In this document: positions 10,535 through 21,498 of the stretch, piece after piece
How the letters are laid out: the number at the start of each line of letters is the position of its first letter
How positions within the stretch are numbered: the first letter of the stretch is position 1
Assembly: GCF_029168945.1 (NCBI RefSeq)
Contig: NC_083606.1
Location: 12,612,041 to 12,676,040 of the forward strand
DNA from: Cannabis sativa
Lineage: Eukaryota > Streptophyta > Magnoliopsida > Rosales > Cannabaceae
Direction of reading: 5' to 3'
DNA: 64,000 nucleotides
The notes under the pieces: model-generated
Database searches by the model: none
Told to the model about the DNA's origin: nothing
Seen by the model: only the letters and a program-made list of their open reading frames with translations
Translations under genes and position numbers: made by a program

Positions 10535-11599
10535 ATGCACTCGAGGCGGACTGGTAGGGGTACCCGCGAGCTAGCTGGGCTCGGGGCTGCCGGTGAGGGT
10601 AAGAACCCTCCACCACCACCTAACTGGGAAGAGTTATACGCTGCAATGCAAGAGACTATTCGGTAGCAGGGTGAGCAAATCAGAGAATTGAGAGAGCAGC
10701 GAGCTCAACCTGCTCTAAACCCTAATCCTGATCCTCCGGCACCTTTGGTAGTGCCACCGGATGCAGGGAATTGTTTGGAACCATTGTATGAGCGGTTCAG
10801 GAAGCAGAACCCGCCAGTGTTTGAGGGTGGTGCTGATCCACTCAAGGCAGAGGAATGGATGAGTATGATAACATCCATTTTTGATTTTATGCGAGTTGAA
10901 GATAATGACCGGGTCAGGTGTGCTACTTATATGCTACGAGATGATGTCCGTATTTGGTGGGAGATTGTATCTCAGAGCCATGATCTGAATAACATGACTT
11001 GGGAAGCCTTACGGGCCTTATTTTATGAGAAGTATTATAATGAGTCTATTCGAGCAACAAAGGCAGAAGAGTTTATACGGTTAACTCAGGGTAGTATGAC
11101 TGTGACAGAGTATGCCACTAAGTTTGATCGATTGGCAAAGTTTGCCTCAGATGAGGTGGCTACTGAAGCTGCTAGGAAAGCAAAGTTCATTCGAGGGCTG
11201 GATGAACACATCGCCCGGGACGTGATTGTTGCTTCTAAACAACCGGGGGTTTCCCGAACTTATGCTCTGATAGTTGAACTGGCCCTAGTTTCTGAGGGTG
11301 CAGAAGCTCAGATACGAAAGAAAAATATTGCCAGAAGAGATTCATGGAAGCAAACAGCAGGTGTTGGTTCTGGTAGGGGTACTGATCTCGGTGACTGCAA
11401 GAAAAGACCTAGTGAATCATCAGCGACAGGCCTAAACAAAAGATTCCAGGGTAACCAAGGTTTCCGTCGTGGTGGAAACGAAAACTGGCGGACTTTTCCT
11501 GAATGTCCGATGTGTAAAAGGCATCACCTGGGCGAGTGTCAGGCCAGGGCCTGTTTTCACTGTGGAATGGTGGGTCACATGAAGAGAAATTGTCCATAA
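10535..11599 (+). pseudogene. Ty3 copy 1 gag (capsid / nucleocapsid), one in-frame stop
   Basis: Gag forms the cytoplasmic particle. The frame opens at ATG 10535 (MHSRRTGRGTRELAG), is stopped by TAG at 10664-10666, and continues in the same frame to TAA at 11597-11599. The retrotransposon gag region is seen as MEPLYERF-like LEPLYERFRKQNPPVF, WWEIV, FYEKYYNES and MTVTEYATKFDRL. The C-terminal nucleocapsid has a CCHC knuckle CFHCGMVGHMKRNC, preceded by a second cysteine/histidine group CPMCKRHHLGEC. In related copies gag and pol share one frame; here the stops after 11597 separate them. Confidence 0.88.
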
Positions 11600-11724
11600 T
11601 TGCTACGACTAGAGCAAAAGAAGGATGATACACCCGCTCCTGCCTGAGTGTTTGCCCTGACTCAAGCTGAGGCTGATGCTGGTCCTTCCACTGTGTCGAG
11701 TCGGCTTCATTCTTTGGTACTTTA

Positions 11725-14700
11725 TTGACTGTTCTAATTGATTCTGGTGCGACGCATTCTTATATTTCAAGTAGAATAATTGAGAAGTTGAATAGACCTA
11801 GTGATGTGCTTTCTAGAGGTTTTGGAACCTTGGTGCCTACTAGGGAGTTGGTTATCTCCAGCAGGTGGGTTCGATCCCTTCTAGTATTTGTGGAAGGAAG
11901 AGAGTTATCAGTTGATCTGATAGAATTGAATCTGGAGGATTTTGATGTTATCTTGGGGATGGATTGGCTTGCTAAATACAATGCCACCATTGATTGCAAG
12001 AGAAAAATGGTAACTTTTCAGCCTGAGGGCGAGGACCCCTTTGTATTTGTAGGTAAAATGCAGGGATCTCGAATTCCCTTAATTTCAGCGCTTAAAGCTA
12101 GAGATTTGTTGTGTGAAGGGTGCATTGGTTTTTTAGCAAATGTTGTGGATATCAATAGGAAACCACTAGCGGGACCAGAGCATGTCCCAGTGGTTCGAGA
12201 ATTTCTGGATGTGTTCCCCGAAGAGTTACCGGGGTTGCCACCAAAACGTGAAATTGATTTTGAGATTGATCTAATACTAGGAGCTGAACCTGTATCGAAA
12301 GCTCCCTACAGGATGGCACCTACGGAGCTGAAAGAGTTAAAAGTTCAATTACAGGGGATGATGGATTTAAAATTTACTAGACCTAGTACTTCACCTTGGG
12401 GTGCACCAGTTTTGTTTGTGAAAAAGAAAGATGGAACTTTACGAATGTGCATAGATTATCGGGAGTTAAACAAGTTGACAGTGAAGAACAAGTACCCTCT
12501 GCCAAGAATAGATGATTTATTTGATCAGTTGCAGGGAAAGACTGTCTTTTCCAAGATTGATCTTCGGTCTGGTTATCACCAACTGAGGATTCGGGAGGAG
12601 GATATTCCCAAGACAGCTTTCCGGACCCGGTGTGGTCATTATGAATTCCTGGTAATGTCCTTCGGATTAACAAATGCCCCGGCAGCATTTATGGACCTGA
12701 TGAATCGAGTGTTCAAAGACTTTTTAGATGATTTTGTTATTGTCTTTATTGATGACACTCTAATTTATTCAGACTCAGAAGAGACTCACGAAAGACATCT
12801 TCGAATGGTATTACAACGTCTCAGGGAGCATAAGTTGTATGCCAAGTTTAAGAAATGTGAATTTTGGTTACCTCAGGTGAGTTTCTTGGGGCATGTGGTG
12901 AGTAAAGATGGTATTTTAGTGGACCCAGTAAAGATCGAAGCAGTACGTGACTGGCCTCGACCTAAGTCAGCAACCGAAGTTAGAAGTTTCCTGGGGTTAG
13001 CAGGGTATTATCGAAGATTTGTTGAGGGCTTTGCAAAGATTTCTACGCCTTTAACTGAATTGACCCGAAAGAATTGTAAGTTTGTTTGGACTGACAAGTG
13101 TGAAGGTAGTTTCCAGGAATTGAAGCAAAGGTTGATTACCGCTCCTGTGCTAACCTTACCAAAAAGTGATGAAAAGTTTGTGATTTATTGTGATGCATCC
13201 AAACAAGGGTTAGGTTGTGTTCTTATGCAGTTAGGGAAAGTGATTGCTTATGCATCCAGGCAATTGAAGGAGTATGAACAGCGGTATCCTACCCATGATA
13301 TTGAATTGGCAGCAGTTGTCTTTGCACTAAAAGTTTGGCGTCACTATCTGTATGGTGAGAAGTGTGAAATTTATACAGATCACAAAAGCCTCAAGTACTT
13401 TTTCACTCAGAAGGATTTAAATATGAGGCAACGACGATGGTTAGAACTGGTCAAAGATTATGACTGTGAGATTCTCTACCACCCTGGTAAAGCAAATGTG
13501 GTAGCGGATGCTCTAAGTCGAAAAGGACCAGGGCAAGTTTGTGAACTAAAGGAAATCTCAGCAAAGCTGGCTGAGGATATGACGAGAGCGGGAATTGAAT
13601 TTGTAATTGGAAAACTTGCTAATATCACCATATAGTCTGATCTATTGGAAAAAATTAGAGTAGCTCAACAAGGTGATCTTGAGCTACAAGGACATAAGGA
13701 GAAGTTAGAGGCTGGATTGGCAAGAGACTTTTCGTGTTTATCTGATGGGTTGTTGCGATATAAGAACAGAATCTGTGTGCCGGTTGATAAAGAAATAAGA
13801 CAGGAGATTCTTGATGAATCTCATACTACACCGTACTCCTTACACCCGGGAACAACCAAGATGTATCATAATGTGAAAGCTTTATACTGGTGGCCTGGTA
13901 TGAAGAGGGATATTGTTGAATATGTGTCAAGATGCTTAACCTGTCAACAAATTAAAGCAGAACATCAAAGGCCGGCAGGTTTGCTTCAACCTCTAAAGAT
14001 TCCTGAATGGAAATGGGAAGACATCACCATGGATTTTGTAGTGGGATTGCCCAGAATAGTAGGGTATTATGATTCTATTTGGGTGATAGTGGATCGATAT
14101 ACGAAGTCTGCTCACTTTCTCTCGGTGAGGACAACGTATACAGTGGATCAATATGCTGATTTGTATATCAAGGAGATAGTTCGACTTCACGGTGCCCCAA
14201 AGTCGATAGTTTCAGATCGAGATCCAAAATTTACATCCAAATTCTGGGAAAGTTTACAGCAAGCAATGGGTACTAAGTTGAAATTCGGTACAACTTTTCA
14301 TCCTCAAACCGATGGTCAATCTGAAAGGACTATCCAGATACTTGAGGATATGTTGAGGGCATGTGTAATGGATTTTGAAGGTTCTTGGAACAAGTACCTA
14401 CCTCTGATTGAGTTTTCTTATAACAATAGTTATCAGAGTACCATTGGCATGGCTCCGTATGAGATGCTTTATGGAAGGAAATGTCGATCACCTATTCACT
14501 GGGATGAGGCTAGTGAACGTAGGTACCTTGGACCTGAAGCTGTCCAAAGAACGAGTGAGGCTATTGAAAAGATTCGAGCTCGTATGCTTGCTTCCCAAAG
14601 TAGACAGAAAAGCTAAGCAGATCCAAAGCGTAGAGATGTTGAATTCCAAGTTGGGGATTTTGTTTTCCTTCGGGTATCCCCAATGAAAGGAATTCGAAGA

Positions 14701-15067
14701 TTCAGGAAGAAAGGAAAGTTGAGTCCCAGATTTATTGGTCCATTTGAGATTCTTGAGAAAGTAGGTCAGGTAGCTCATCGGTTGGCTCTACCTGCTGCTT
14801 TATCTGGGGTTCATAACGTGTTTCATGTCTCGATGCTTCGGAAATATGTATCTGATACAACTCGTCTTAAGTTATGAAGACATTGAGCTTCAAACCGACC
14901 TGTCATATGAAGAACAACCAATACAGATTTTAGATAGGAAAGAAAAGGTGTTGCGGAACAAGACTATTCCGCTAGTTAAAGTGCTGTGGCGGAACAGCAA
15001 AGTTGAAGAAGCGACTTGGGAGTTAGAGTCGCAGATGCGGGAGTTGTATCCCGAGCTTTTCAGGTAA
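11725..15067 (+). pseudogene. Ty3 copy 1 pol: protease, RT, RNase H, integrase, chromodomain
   Basis: The open part starts with the aspartic protease ([12 protein letters not shown], ~11738) and the conserved ILGMDWL (~11952). RT has the [14 protein letters not shown] block (~12440), [12 protein letters not shown] (~12548) and FIDDTLIYS with the catalytic Asp pair near 12751-12756. RNase H follows ([13 protein letters not shown] ~13187; [12 protein letters not shown] ~13294; [10 protein letters not shown] ~13376). A TAG at 13633-13635 separates the integrase, whose HHCC zinc region is near 13818-13950 ([19 protein letters not shown]) and whose first two core Asp are in MDFVVGLPR (~14030) and VSDRDPKF (~14212). 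A TAA at 14614-14616 and a frameshift near 14870 precede the chromodomain-like end (ILDRKEKVLRNK, EATWELESQMRELYPELF). At least three breaks make it inactive. Confidence 0.9.
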
Positions 15068-15090
15068 ATTTCGAGGATGAAATTCCTATA

Positions 15091-15103
15091 AGTGGGGGAT
15101 AGT
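15091..15103 (+). promoter_or_regulatory. Polypurine tract of Ty3 copy 1
   Basis: AGTGGGGGATAGT directly precedes the 3' LTR start TGTAATATCCC; plus-strand synthesis would be primed here. Confidence 0.75.
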
Positions 15104-17117
15104 TGTAATATCCCAGAAAATAAATAATATTTAAATAGACATATTTTATTAAATATGTAATTACTTTGGAAACGAAGTAGGATTATGATCTTACTTAGGT
15201 AAATTGTTGAGAAATTATTTAATGAAATACGTTATTTTCGGGCCCGGCAATTGTGAGAATTTAGCGATGTGGTTAGTAATGTCACGACATTAATGAAAGA
15301 ATTATTTTGAGAATATCCCGGATTAAGTTAGAATTTTATTAGAATGTCGGGTTGGGGAATTAGTGAAATTACCAAAATGCCCCTAGGGTTTTTTTTTATA
15401 AAAAAATTAAATTAAGGAAGAGGGGTAGATTAGTAAATTCATGGTGCTTTGACTTTTCTTTCTTTTAGCTGCCTATTATTTTAAACAAATAAAAAAAAAA
15501 CCCTATTTAAAGAGTTTCCTTCCAAGACAAGAAAACCAAAATTTTCAAAACACCAAGCTTCTCTTTTTTTTGTCCTTCTGCCGAAACCTAGAAGCAGTTG
15601 GGAACCAAGTGAATTTCATCTTATTTCAACCATTCTTGAGCTAATCTTAGCCCTAGAAGCTAGCTAAGTGGAGGTATGATCTTTTGACACTACTCTTGAT
15701 TTGTTTTCTTGAGTTTAGTTTAGGTTTTGGTGGAAGTTTCAATAAATTCTGAGCTGGGGTATAAACTGAGGGTAAGGTAGGTTCTTAGGGTTGAATTGGA
15801 ACTTGTTTGAATGAAATTTGAGTGAAGTTAGGGGTTGTTTAATTGAATTGGTGTTGAAAGTGATGTTTAGTGCAAATTTTCATGTGAGATGGTGATTTTG
15901 AGTTAAATGGTGAATTGTGATTAAATGATGTGTTAAATATGTTGTACTTGGTATATTGAACTGTTCTGGAAATGCAATTTAGGTCTGTAATGATTTTGGT
16001 TCGAGCTGGGGAAGAAAACCCAGAATTTTTCTAGTCTGACAGCAACCGGTCGACCGGTTGGTTCTGGTGTACTAGAACCGGTCGAACGGTTACAGCAGGG
16101 GAAAATTTCTCGGGTTTTCTCCGAACCCTGTTTTGACTCGGGGTTGAACCTAGTACCTGCCTTTGAATGTTTTTGAGTTATTTGAGTTATTTTAAAGTTG
16201 GTTAAGGCTAAGTCTAATCAGTTTTAAATTAGGGTTTTAATCCGAAAAATATCAAGTTAAGGTATTCATTTGAGTTTTAATTGTCGTGACATAGGACCGG
16301 GATTGCCTAGCTTGTTTTCCACTCAGGTCAGCCCGTACTCTTGATTTCTGAACCAAGGTAAGAAAAGTGGTAAGCACCGTATGTGGTTAAAGATTAATGG
16401 TTGAATGGAAGTGGCCTTGATTATTATCAAGACTTTGATTAAATATTTATTAAGCCTAGGTTATGACCTAGGGTTGGAAACGGTTATTACCGTTACGAGT
16501 AATTACTCTTAAAACCGCGGTTAGGTTTCTTACTTATCGTTTGCTTTATCGGGCAACGATAATGACATATTCAGCTCGTGAGTGACGAGTGGTAAAAAGG
16601 GGTACTTTATTAAGTACCAGGAATGTGTAACGTTTAAAGGAATGCTTATTATATTGTATAATGAGTAAACATGATGGCATGGGATTAAATTGATAATCAT
16701 TTTCTTTCAGTTATTGTTATGGTCACTTTTCTTGCTGAGTCTGTGTGACTCACGGGTGCTTTATGGTGTAGGTAAAGGGAAGGCAAAAGTTGGGCAACCA
16801 TGAGTTTGTGGTCGCAGCAGCAATGTACATACCAGCCGCAGTGGCACGGCCCAGTAAACAGGATGCTCCATTTTGATTGTATTTTGGAAATATAAAGTTT
16901 ATGTTGTAAAATACTTTGAAACCAGATTGTAAATATTTTGAAAACAGGGGAACCCCGTAGTCTATATCACTTATCTTATGTTAAACAATTTTAAAAGTTG
17001 AATTTTAATTATCAAAATTTAATTACCCACACTTTTTAGTATAATTACATATTATATAAATCAGAGTATTTTATTAAATTGCACACACGTGGCGTCCCTG
17101 TTGGACAGGGTGTTACA
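15104..17117 (+). repeat. 3' LTR of Ty3 copy 1 (2,014 bp)
   Basis: It begins TGTAATATCCCAG and ends GGACAGGGTGTTACA, so it has TG...CA termini. The last 836 bp match 9458-10293. A TATTTAAAG box at 15504-15512, after an A-rich tract, is the likely promoter. The U5-side sequence holds an 18-bp perfect palindrome around ACCGGTCGACCGGT at 16043-16060. Confidence 0.92.
15504..15512 (+). promoter_or_regulatory. Candidate TATA box in the LTR of Ty3 copy 1
   Basis: TATTTAAAG follows an A10 run and precedes pyrimidine-rich leader-like sequence (CTTCTCTTTTTTTTGTCC). It is the only good TATA candidate seen in this LTR, and it falls in the part missing from the 5' LTR. Confidence 0.45.
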
Positions 17118-17167
17118 CATTCTTTACTTGCTTCATAAAATACAAGTATGTTAACATGATTTATAGT

Positions 17168-17340
17168 TGTCTCTTTAAAAACCTTGCCAGAAAAACTCAG
17201 TGGAACAAAATCTGAGCTAGGGAAAAAAGAGTACAATATATATTTCATATTCATAATTATTTGCAAGTTGCCTCGTTAAAAACCTTGCCAGGAAAACCCA
17301 GTGGGACAAAACCTGAGCTAAGGGAAAAAGAGTGCAACAT
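17168..17340 (-). repeat. Two direct copies of a ~70-bp copia 3'-UTR motif
   Basis: 17168-17238 and 17269-17340 share TTAAAAACCTTGCCAG, ACAAAA(T/C)CTGAGCTA and GGAAAAA(G)AGAGT(A/G)CAA. They are about 100 bp apart and about 85% alike by eye. The second copy is closer to the form common in plant genomes, so the first probably arose by an old tandem duplication. Confidence 0.8.
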
Positions 17341-19389
17341 GAATATGTCTCCCCCTCATGCACATATGATCCATAATTCTTTTGGTGGTAATATATCTCA
17401 TAAGATTATTGTTATCACTTTTAAAATATCACCATATACAATCTTTGATCATATATTTTTTATAACTCTTCCAGAGTATGTATGGACTTCTAAATTATAG
17501 ATGAGGGGTTCGTGGAACATTAATCTTTATCCAACTAATTGTATCATTCATGTGTGTATACAATCTTGTTCATACTAAAATTTAACATTTGAAGTAGATA
17601 TGAGCATAACACATTAATGATAATATAAATTTTCATTTGTGACAATGATGGTACTCCAAGACCATATATTTGTTCTATCTTGTTGTATGATCTTAATTTC
17701 CATATCAAATGATCATATATCTATAATTCTTGATGCATATGAAGTACTTCAGGACTTCTCTACTAATGAACAAACTTTATACATTTAATATTTCTCAATA
17801 TACAAAAGAAATAAAAGTTTGTTCTTCAATTAATCAAAAACTCTTCAAGAGTCTATCACAACGTATAATTTACGAATTTATACTGCATAGACAACCATAC
17901 ATATTTTTCAAACAATAATTTACTTACATGTCTTTATTTCATACAAAGATCTTTATCGTATAGTGCGCGCGACTTTGAATTTATATCACTTAAGACATGT
18001 ATTAAATTCTTCTTGAATTTTTAGATAAGATTTATTTCAAATTCTCACTATATTAGGATCTCGAAATAAATAACATTTTGTTGCAACATTAGTGTGACGC
18101 TTATAAATTCTCATAAAATATATTTCAGGCTATAATCAAATCATGATTATATTTTCTCAATATTTAAGCTTTACTTCAATCAATCTCATGTCTATGCAAA
18201 CTTTGTACAACAATTTATTATGTACAAATACATATATGCAAATTTCTCATTAAAAATATTTATTTGCACACCCTACAGGTCTTACTTCACTTTATGCGAG
18301 TAAACTTGCCTGGACTGCGTCATAATATTTTGGCCAAAAATCAAAATGTATGTCGTTAATTCTTGACAAATCTAATACCATGATCCTTGCTATCTCATGT
18401 TGACAAAAATTTTCATTTTATGATAATTTCCTCCCATATTGACATAACTTATAGAGATCTCTTTAAATTACATTATTTTTCAAATATGTTTATCATTTAT
18501 AGGTACCTATATAGAACCACTTTAGGGATTCAATTATAATCAAATGTGTTATGTCTAACTTCTCTTTGGAGTCTCTTCTAGAGTACCGTTTCCATCACAG
18601 TTATCATTTTTAAATCATCAATACTTTATAACATTAAGGTATCTCCATGAGTACCTCTAGATTTAACAACATCAGGATAAATCAAATGAACATTTATTAA
18701 TAATTTCTACAATGTTCATTTACGCTTCAGGCGTTTTCAACTCATTCTATCTCAACTTTGAATAATGTTGATTTGCAGTTGGTATATATCATTTTGAACT
18801 ATATCGTTCTTATATACTTTGTGCAAAGATCATTTTTCAAAAATTATCATCGATCCCAACTGCTTCTCTCCCCCTGATCGAGAGAATTTTTAAAAATTGT
18901 GATATCTAATAATATTAATACACATGTAGGGATTTCAATATATCACAATGAATCAATATCTATTTAAACTCATATATACTATATGACATTGAACTTCAGT
19001 TTCAAGTTTAATATTTATGAACTTAATTCATTTCTAAGAATGAGTCATACGTGTAGAATTAGAAATACATAAATTTACACATTTTGTAAATGCATGATCA
19101 TATAATCTTATCACATCGATAAGAAACTAGCAATAAAAATCTAACAATGGCTCAAGATTGTTAAGGAAATATAATTTAAATATCTTCTATGTGCAAATTG
19201 TTAGAGTTTGACTCAAATTATTTATTTATTTATTTATTTATCTATATTTCTAAAGTTGCAATTTCTTTTTGGGTAATTATTAATTATGGGAAAAGGAAAC
19301 TCTTGGTTGCCAAGTTTTGAAAGTTTTCTTAAGGAAGCTTTGGAATGTCTTGGTCTCCAAGTTGTCTTGGTGCCCAAGTTTTGTAACTT

Positions 19390-19396
19390 TATAAAT
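19390..19396 (+). promoter_or_regulatory. TATA box of the gag-only copia LTR
   Basis: TATAAAT is preceded by a GC-richer stretch and followed by a TG/AG-repeat leader. The same box is conserved in the 3' LTR near 21294. Confidence 0.6.
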
Positions 19397-19401
19397 ATGT
19401 G

Positions 19402-19404
<3 letters not shown>

Positions 19405-19436
<32 letters not shown>
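19405..19436 (+). repeat. (TG)n(AG)n microsatellite in the LTR
   Basis: About seven TG units run directly into nine AG units. The matching site of the 3' LTR (near 21310) has only short interrupted remnants. Confidence 0.9.
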
Positions 19437-19587
19437 GTTTGGGTAGAGAGTATATGTAATTTTGAAGTGATAAGTGAAATATATCTCTCTTTGTGGGTTT
19501 GGTAGTTTTACCAAACTGAGTAAATTGCTTTGCTTAGTTTCTTTGTTATTTCCGCTGCGCTTGAAGTTCATCGTTTTTCCCAACAAG

Positions 19588-19600
19588 TGGTATCAGAGCC
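19588..19600 (+). promoter_or_regulatory. Primer-binding site of the gag-only copia element
   Basis: TGGTATCAGAGCC, two bases after the LTR, matches the plant initiator tRNA-Met primer site. Confidence 0.9.
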
Positions 19601-19622
19601 AAGGTTCAGATCAACACAGAAA

Positions 19623-21059
19623 ATGTCAAAGATGCTGTCTTCCACAAAATTTGAGATCGAGTTTTTTGATGGGAAGAATAATTTCAGTTTATGGCAGAGT
19701 ACGGTGAAAGATGTGTTGGTATAACAAGGGCTACTAAAGGCACTGCAGGGAAAGAAACCTCAGAGTATGACTGATGAAGATTGGGAAGAGTTGTAGGCAA
19801 AAGCGGTAAGCACTATTCGTTTAAGTTTGGCTCCTGAATTAAAGTATAGTGTATTGAATGAAACATGTCCTTCTGAGTTATGGAAAAAGTTAGAAAAACT
19901 TTATATGTCAAAATCTCTAACAAATAGATTATATTTAAAGAAGCAGTTATATGAGTTAAAAATTGTTGAAGGACAAGATGTTAGGGACCATATAAATAAA
20001 TTTAATAAGTGCATAACTCAATTGTTAAGTGTAGAGGTCAAAATTGATGAAGAGGATCAAGCTATTATTTTGTTGGCATCATTACCAAAATCATATGAGA
20101 CATTAGTGACTACACTTTTGGTTGGAAAGACTACTTTAACTGTAGATGAGGTGTCAACTGCTCTTTTAGAGACAGATAGTATCAAGCAACCAAGTGGTGT
20201 GTCTCATACTGATCAAGCTCTTGTGACAAGATCAGAATCAAGTCGTGGTAGGAGTACATCGAGAGGAAGATATGATGACAAAAGAGACAATCGCACTCAT
20301 TCACGCTTTTCAAGGGAAGTGGAGTGCTACTATTGTCACAAAAAGGGACATGTTAGGCGGAATTGTGAAGAGTTGACTAAGCATCTTGAAGCAATGAGGA
20401 ATCAAGATTGCAAAGACACATTAGATTCCACAAATGTTGCTGGTGAAAGCTTTGAAAGTGACTCTGATTTTCTCTCTGTCATAGCTGATGAAAACTTTTT
20501 TGACTCTTGGATTTTGGATTTTGGTTGTTCGTTCCACATGTGCCCGTATAAGGAGTGCTTTGACACTTATAAGGCATATGATGGATGTATTGTTTTGATG
20601 GGTAATGATTCTAGCTCTAAAGTTGTTGGAATAGGAACTGTTAAGGTGAACATGTTTGATGGTGTTGTGAGAATACTGACTGTTGTGAGACATGTTCCAA
20701 CATTAAGGAGGAGCTTAATTTCTTTGGGAGCTTTGGATACTCGAGGTTATGTCTATTCCACAAAAGGTGGTGAAATAACTATCAAGAAAGGAGGCTTGGT
20801 AGTGGTGAAGGGTAAGAAAGAGCGAAATTTGTATAAATTAGTCGGGAAGACTATTTTAGGTGGAGTTGTGAAGGTGGAGTCACGTCACAAAAGACATTTA
20901 GTTAGTGCGAAGGAATGTGACAAGGTGGAGAAGACTCCAATTTCAGTTAAAAGTTGTTTGAAGAAAGAAGACATCAGTGAAAGATTGAAGAATGTGAAGA
21001 CAAGTGCTCAAGTGAAGTTCAATGAGAGTATGAATTCGGTGCATATATACTCTTATTGA
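19623..21059 (+). pseudogene. Copia gag with partial protease, two in-frame stops
   Basis: The likely start is ATG 19623 (MSKMLSSTKFEIEFFDGKNN), typical of copia gag. Stops at about 19722 (TAA) and 19794 (TAG) interrupt the N-terminus, and the rest is open from 19827 to 21059. The UBN2-type gag region is clear (CPSELWKKLEKLYMSKSLTNRLYLKKQLY, written here only as the block 19866-19950), followed by a CCHC knuckle CYYCHKKGHVRRNC (~20322). The protease start reads WILDFGCSFHMC at ~20508, where the catalytic triad is normally Asp-Ser/Thr-Gly; Phe replaces Ser. A GAG-pre-integrase-like segment (RNLYKLVGKT ~20824) comes last. With the enzyme genes deleted, only the capsid could have been made, and the two stops now prevent that. 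Confidence 0.88.
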
Positions 21060-21103
21060 TGGTTTGAGTTGTGAGTTTAGAGAATTTGAGTCAAGGTGGA
21101 GAT

Positions 21104-21498
21104 TGTTAGAGTTTGACTCAAATTATTTATTTCTTTCTTTATTTATCTATATTTCTAAAGTTGCAATTTCTTTTTGGGTAATTATTAATTATGGGAAAAG
21201 AAAACTCTTGGTTGCCAAGTTTTGAAAGTCTTCTTAAGGAAGCTTTGGAATGTCTTGGTCTCCAAGTTGTCTTGGTGCCCAAGTTTTGTAACTTTATAAA
21301 TATGTGTTTTGTGTGAGACAGAGAGAGAGAAAGAGGTTTGGGTAGAGAGATTGAGATAGAGAGTATATGTAATTTTGAAGTGATAAGTGAAATGTATCTC
21401 TCTTTGTGGGTTTGGTAGTTTTACCAAACTGAGTAAATTGCTTTGCTTAGTTTCTTTATTATTTTCGCTGCGCTTGAAGTTTATCGTTTTTCCCAACA
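21104..21498 (+). repeat. 3' LTR of the gag-only copia element (395 bp)
   Basis: It is the partner of 19199-19585, with the same TG...CA ends and followed by the CAAAT duplication. Confidence 0.93.

Larger units (their letters stand above)
9458..17117 (+). mobile_element. Ty3/gypsy chromovirus-like retrotransposon (copy 1), 5' LTR truncated
   Basis: The order is partial 5' LTR (9458-10293), PBS (10297), gag, protease, RT, RNase H, integrase and a degenerate chromodomain, then a purine tract and a full 3' LTR (15104-17117). This order and the C-terminal chromodomain place it among plant chromoviruses, probably Tekay/Del-like. It belongs to a different subfamily from the later copies at 29-58 kb. 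The bases after the 3' LTR (CATTC) do not match those before the 5' end (GTGAA), as expected if a deletion removed the 5' LTR start together with the left flank. Confidence 0.92.
19199..19585 (+). repeat. 5' LTR of the gag-only copia element (387 bp)
   Basis: It pairs with 21104-21498. It contains a (TTTA)n tract, a TATAAAT box at 19390-19396, and (TG)n(AG)n at 19405-19436 that is much reduced in the 3' copy. The two LTRs differ mainly in these simple repeats and one extra GAGATTGAGATA-like segment. Confidence 0.93.
19199..21498 (+). mobile_element. Short non-autonomous Ty1/copia element (gag plus partial protease; TR-GAG-like)
   Basis: LTRs at 19199-19585 and 21104-21498 begin TGTTAGAGTTTGACTC and end TTTTTCCCAACA. 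The flanking 5 bp are identical (CAAAT at 19194-19198 and 21499-21503), so the ends are exact. A PBS and a purine tract (TCAAGGTGGAGAT, just before 21104) are in place. The interior has gag, a protease-like start and a short pre-integrase region, then passes straight to the purine tract with no integrase, RT or RNase H. This fits the published TR-GAG class of elements that depend on enzymes from relatives. It inserted in the copia-like relic. Confidence 0.93.

Noticed and set aside
11725..15067. Integrated plant pararetrovirus (RT plus RNase H)
   Set aside because: Integrase, chromodomain, LTRs, tRNA-type PBS and purine tract are present, and no movement-protein region was seen. It is a Ty3/gypsy retrotransposon.
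17268..17340. Conserved block taken at first for a small RNA gene
   Set aside because: It occurs twice and resembles copia 3'-untranslated sequence; no RNA fold or promoter was seen.
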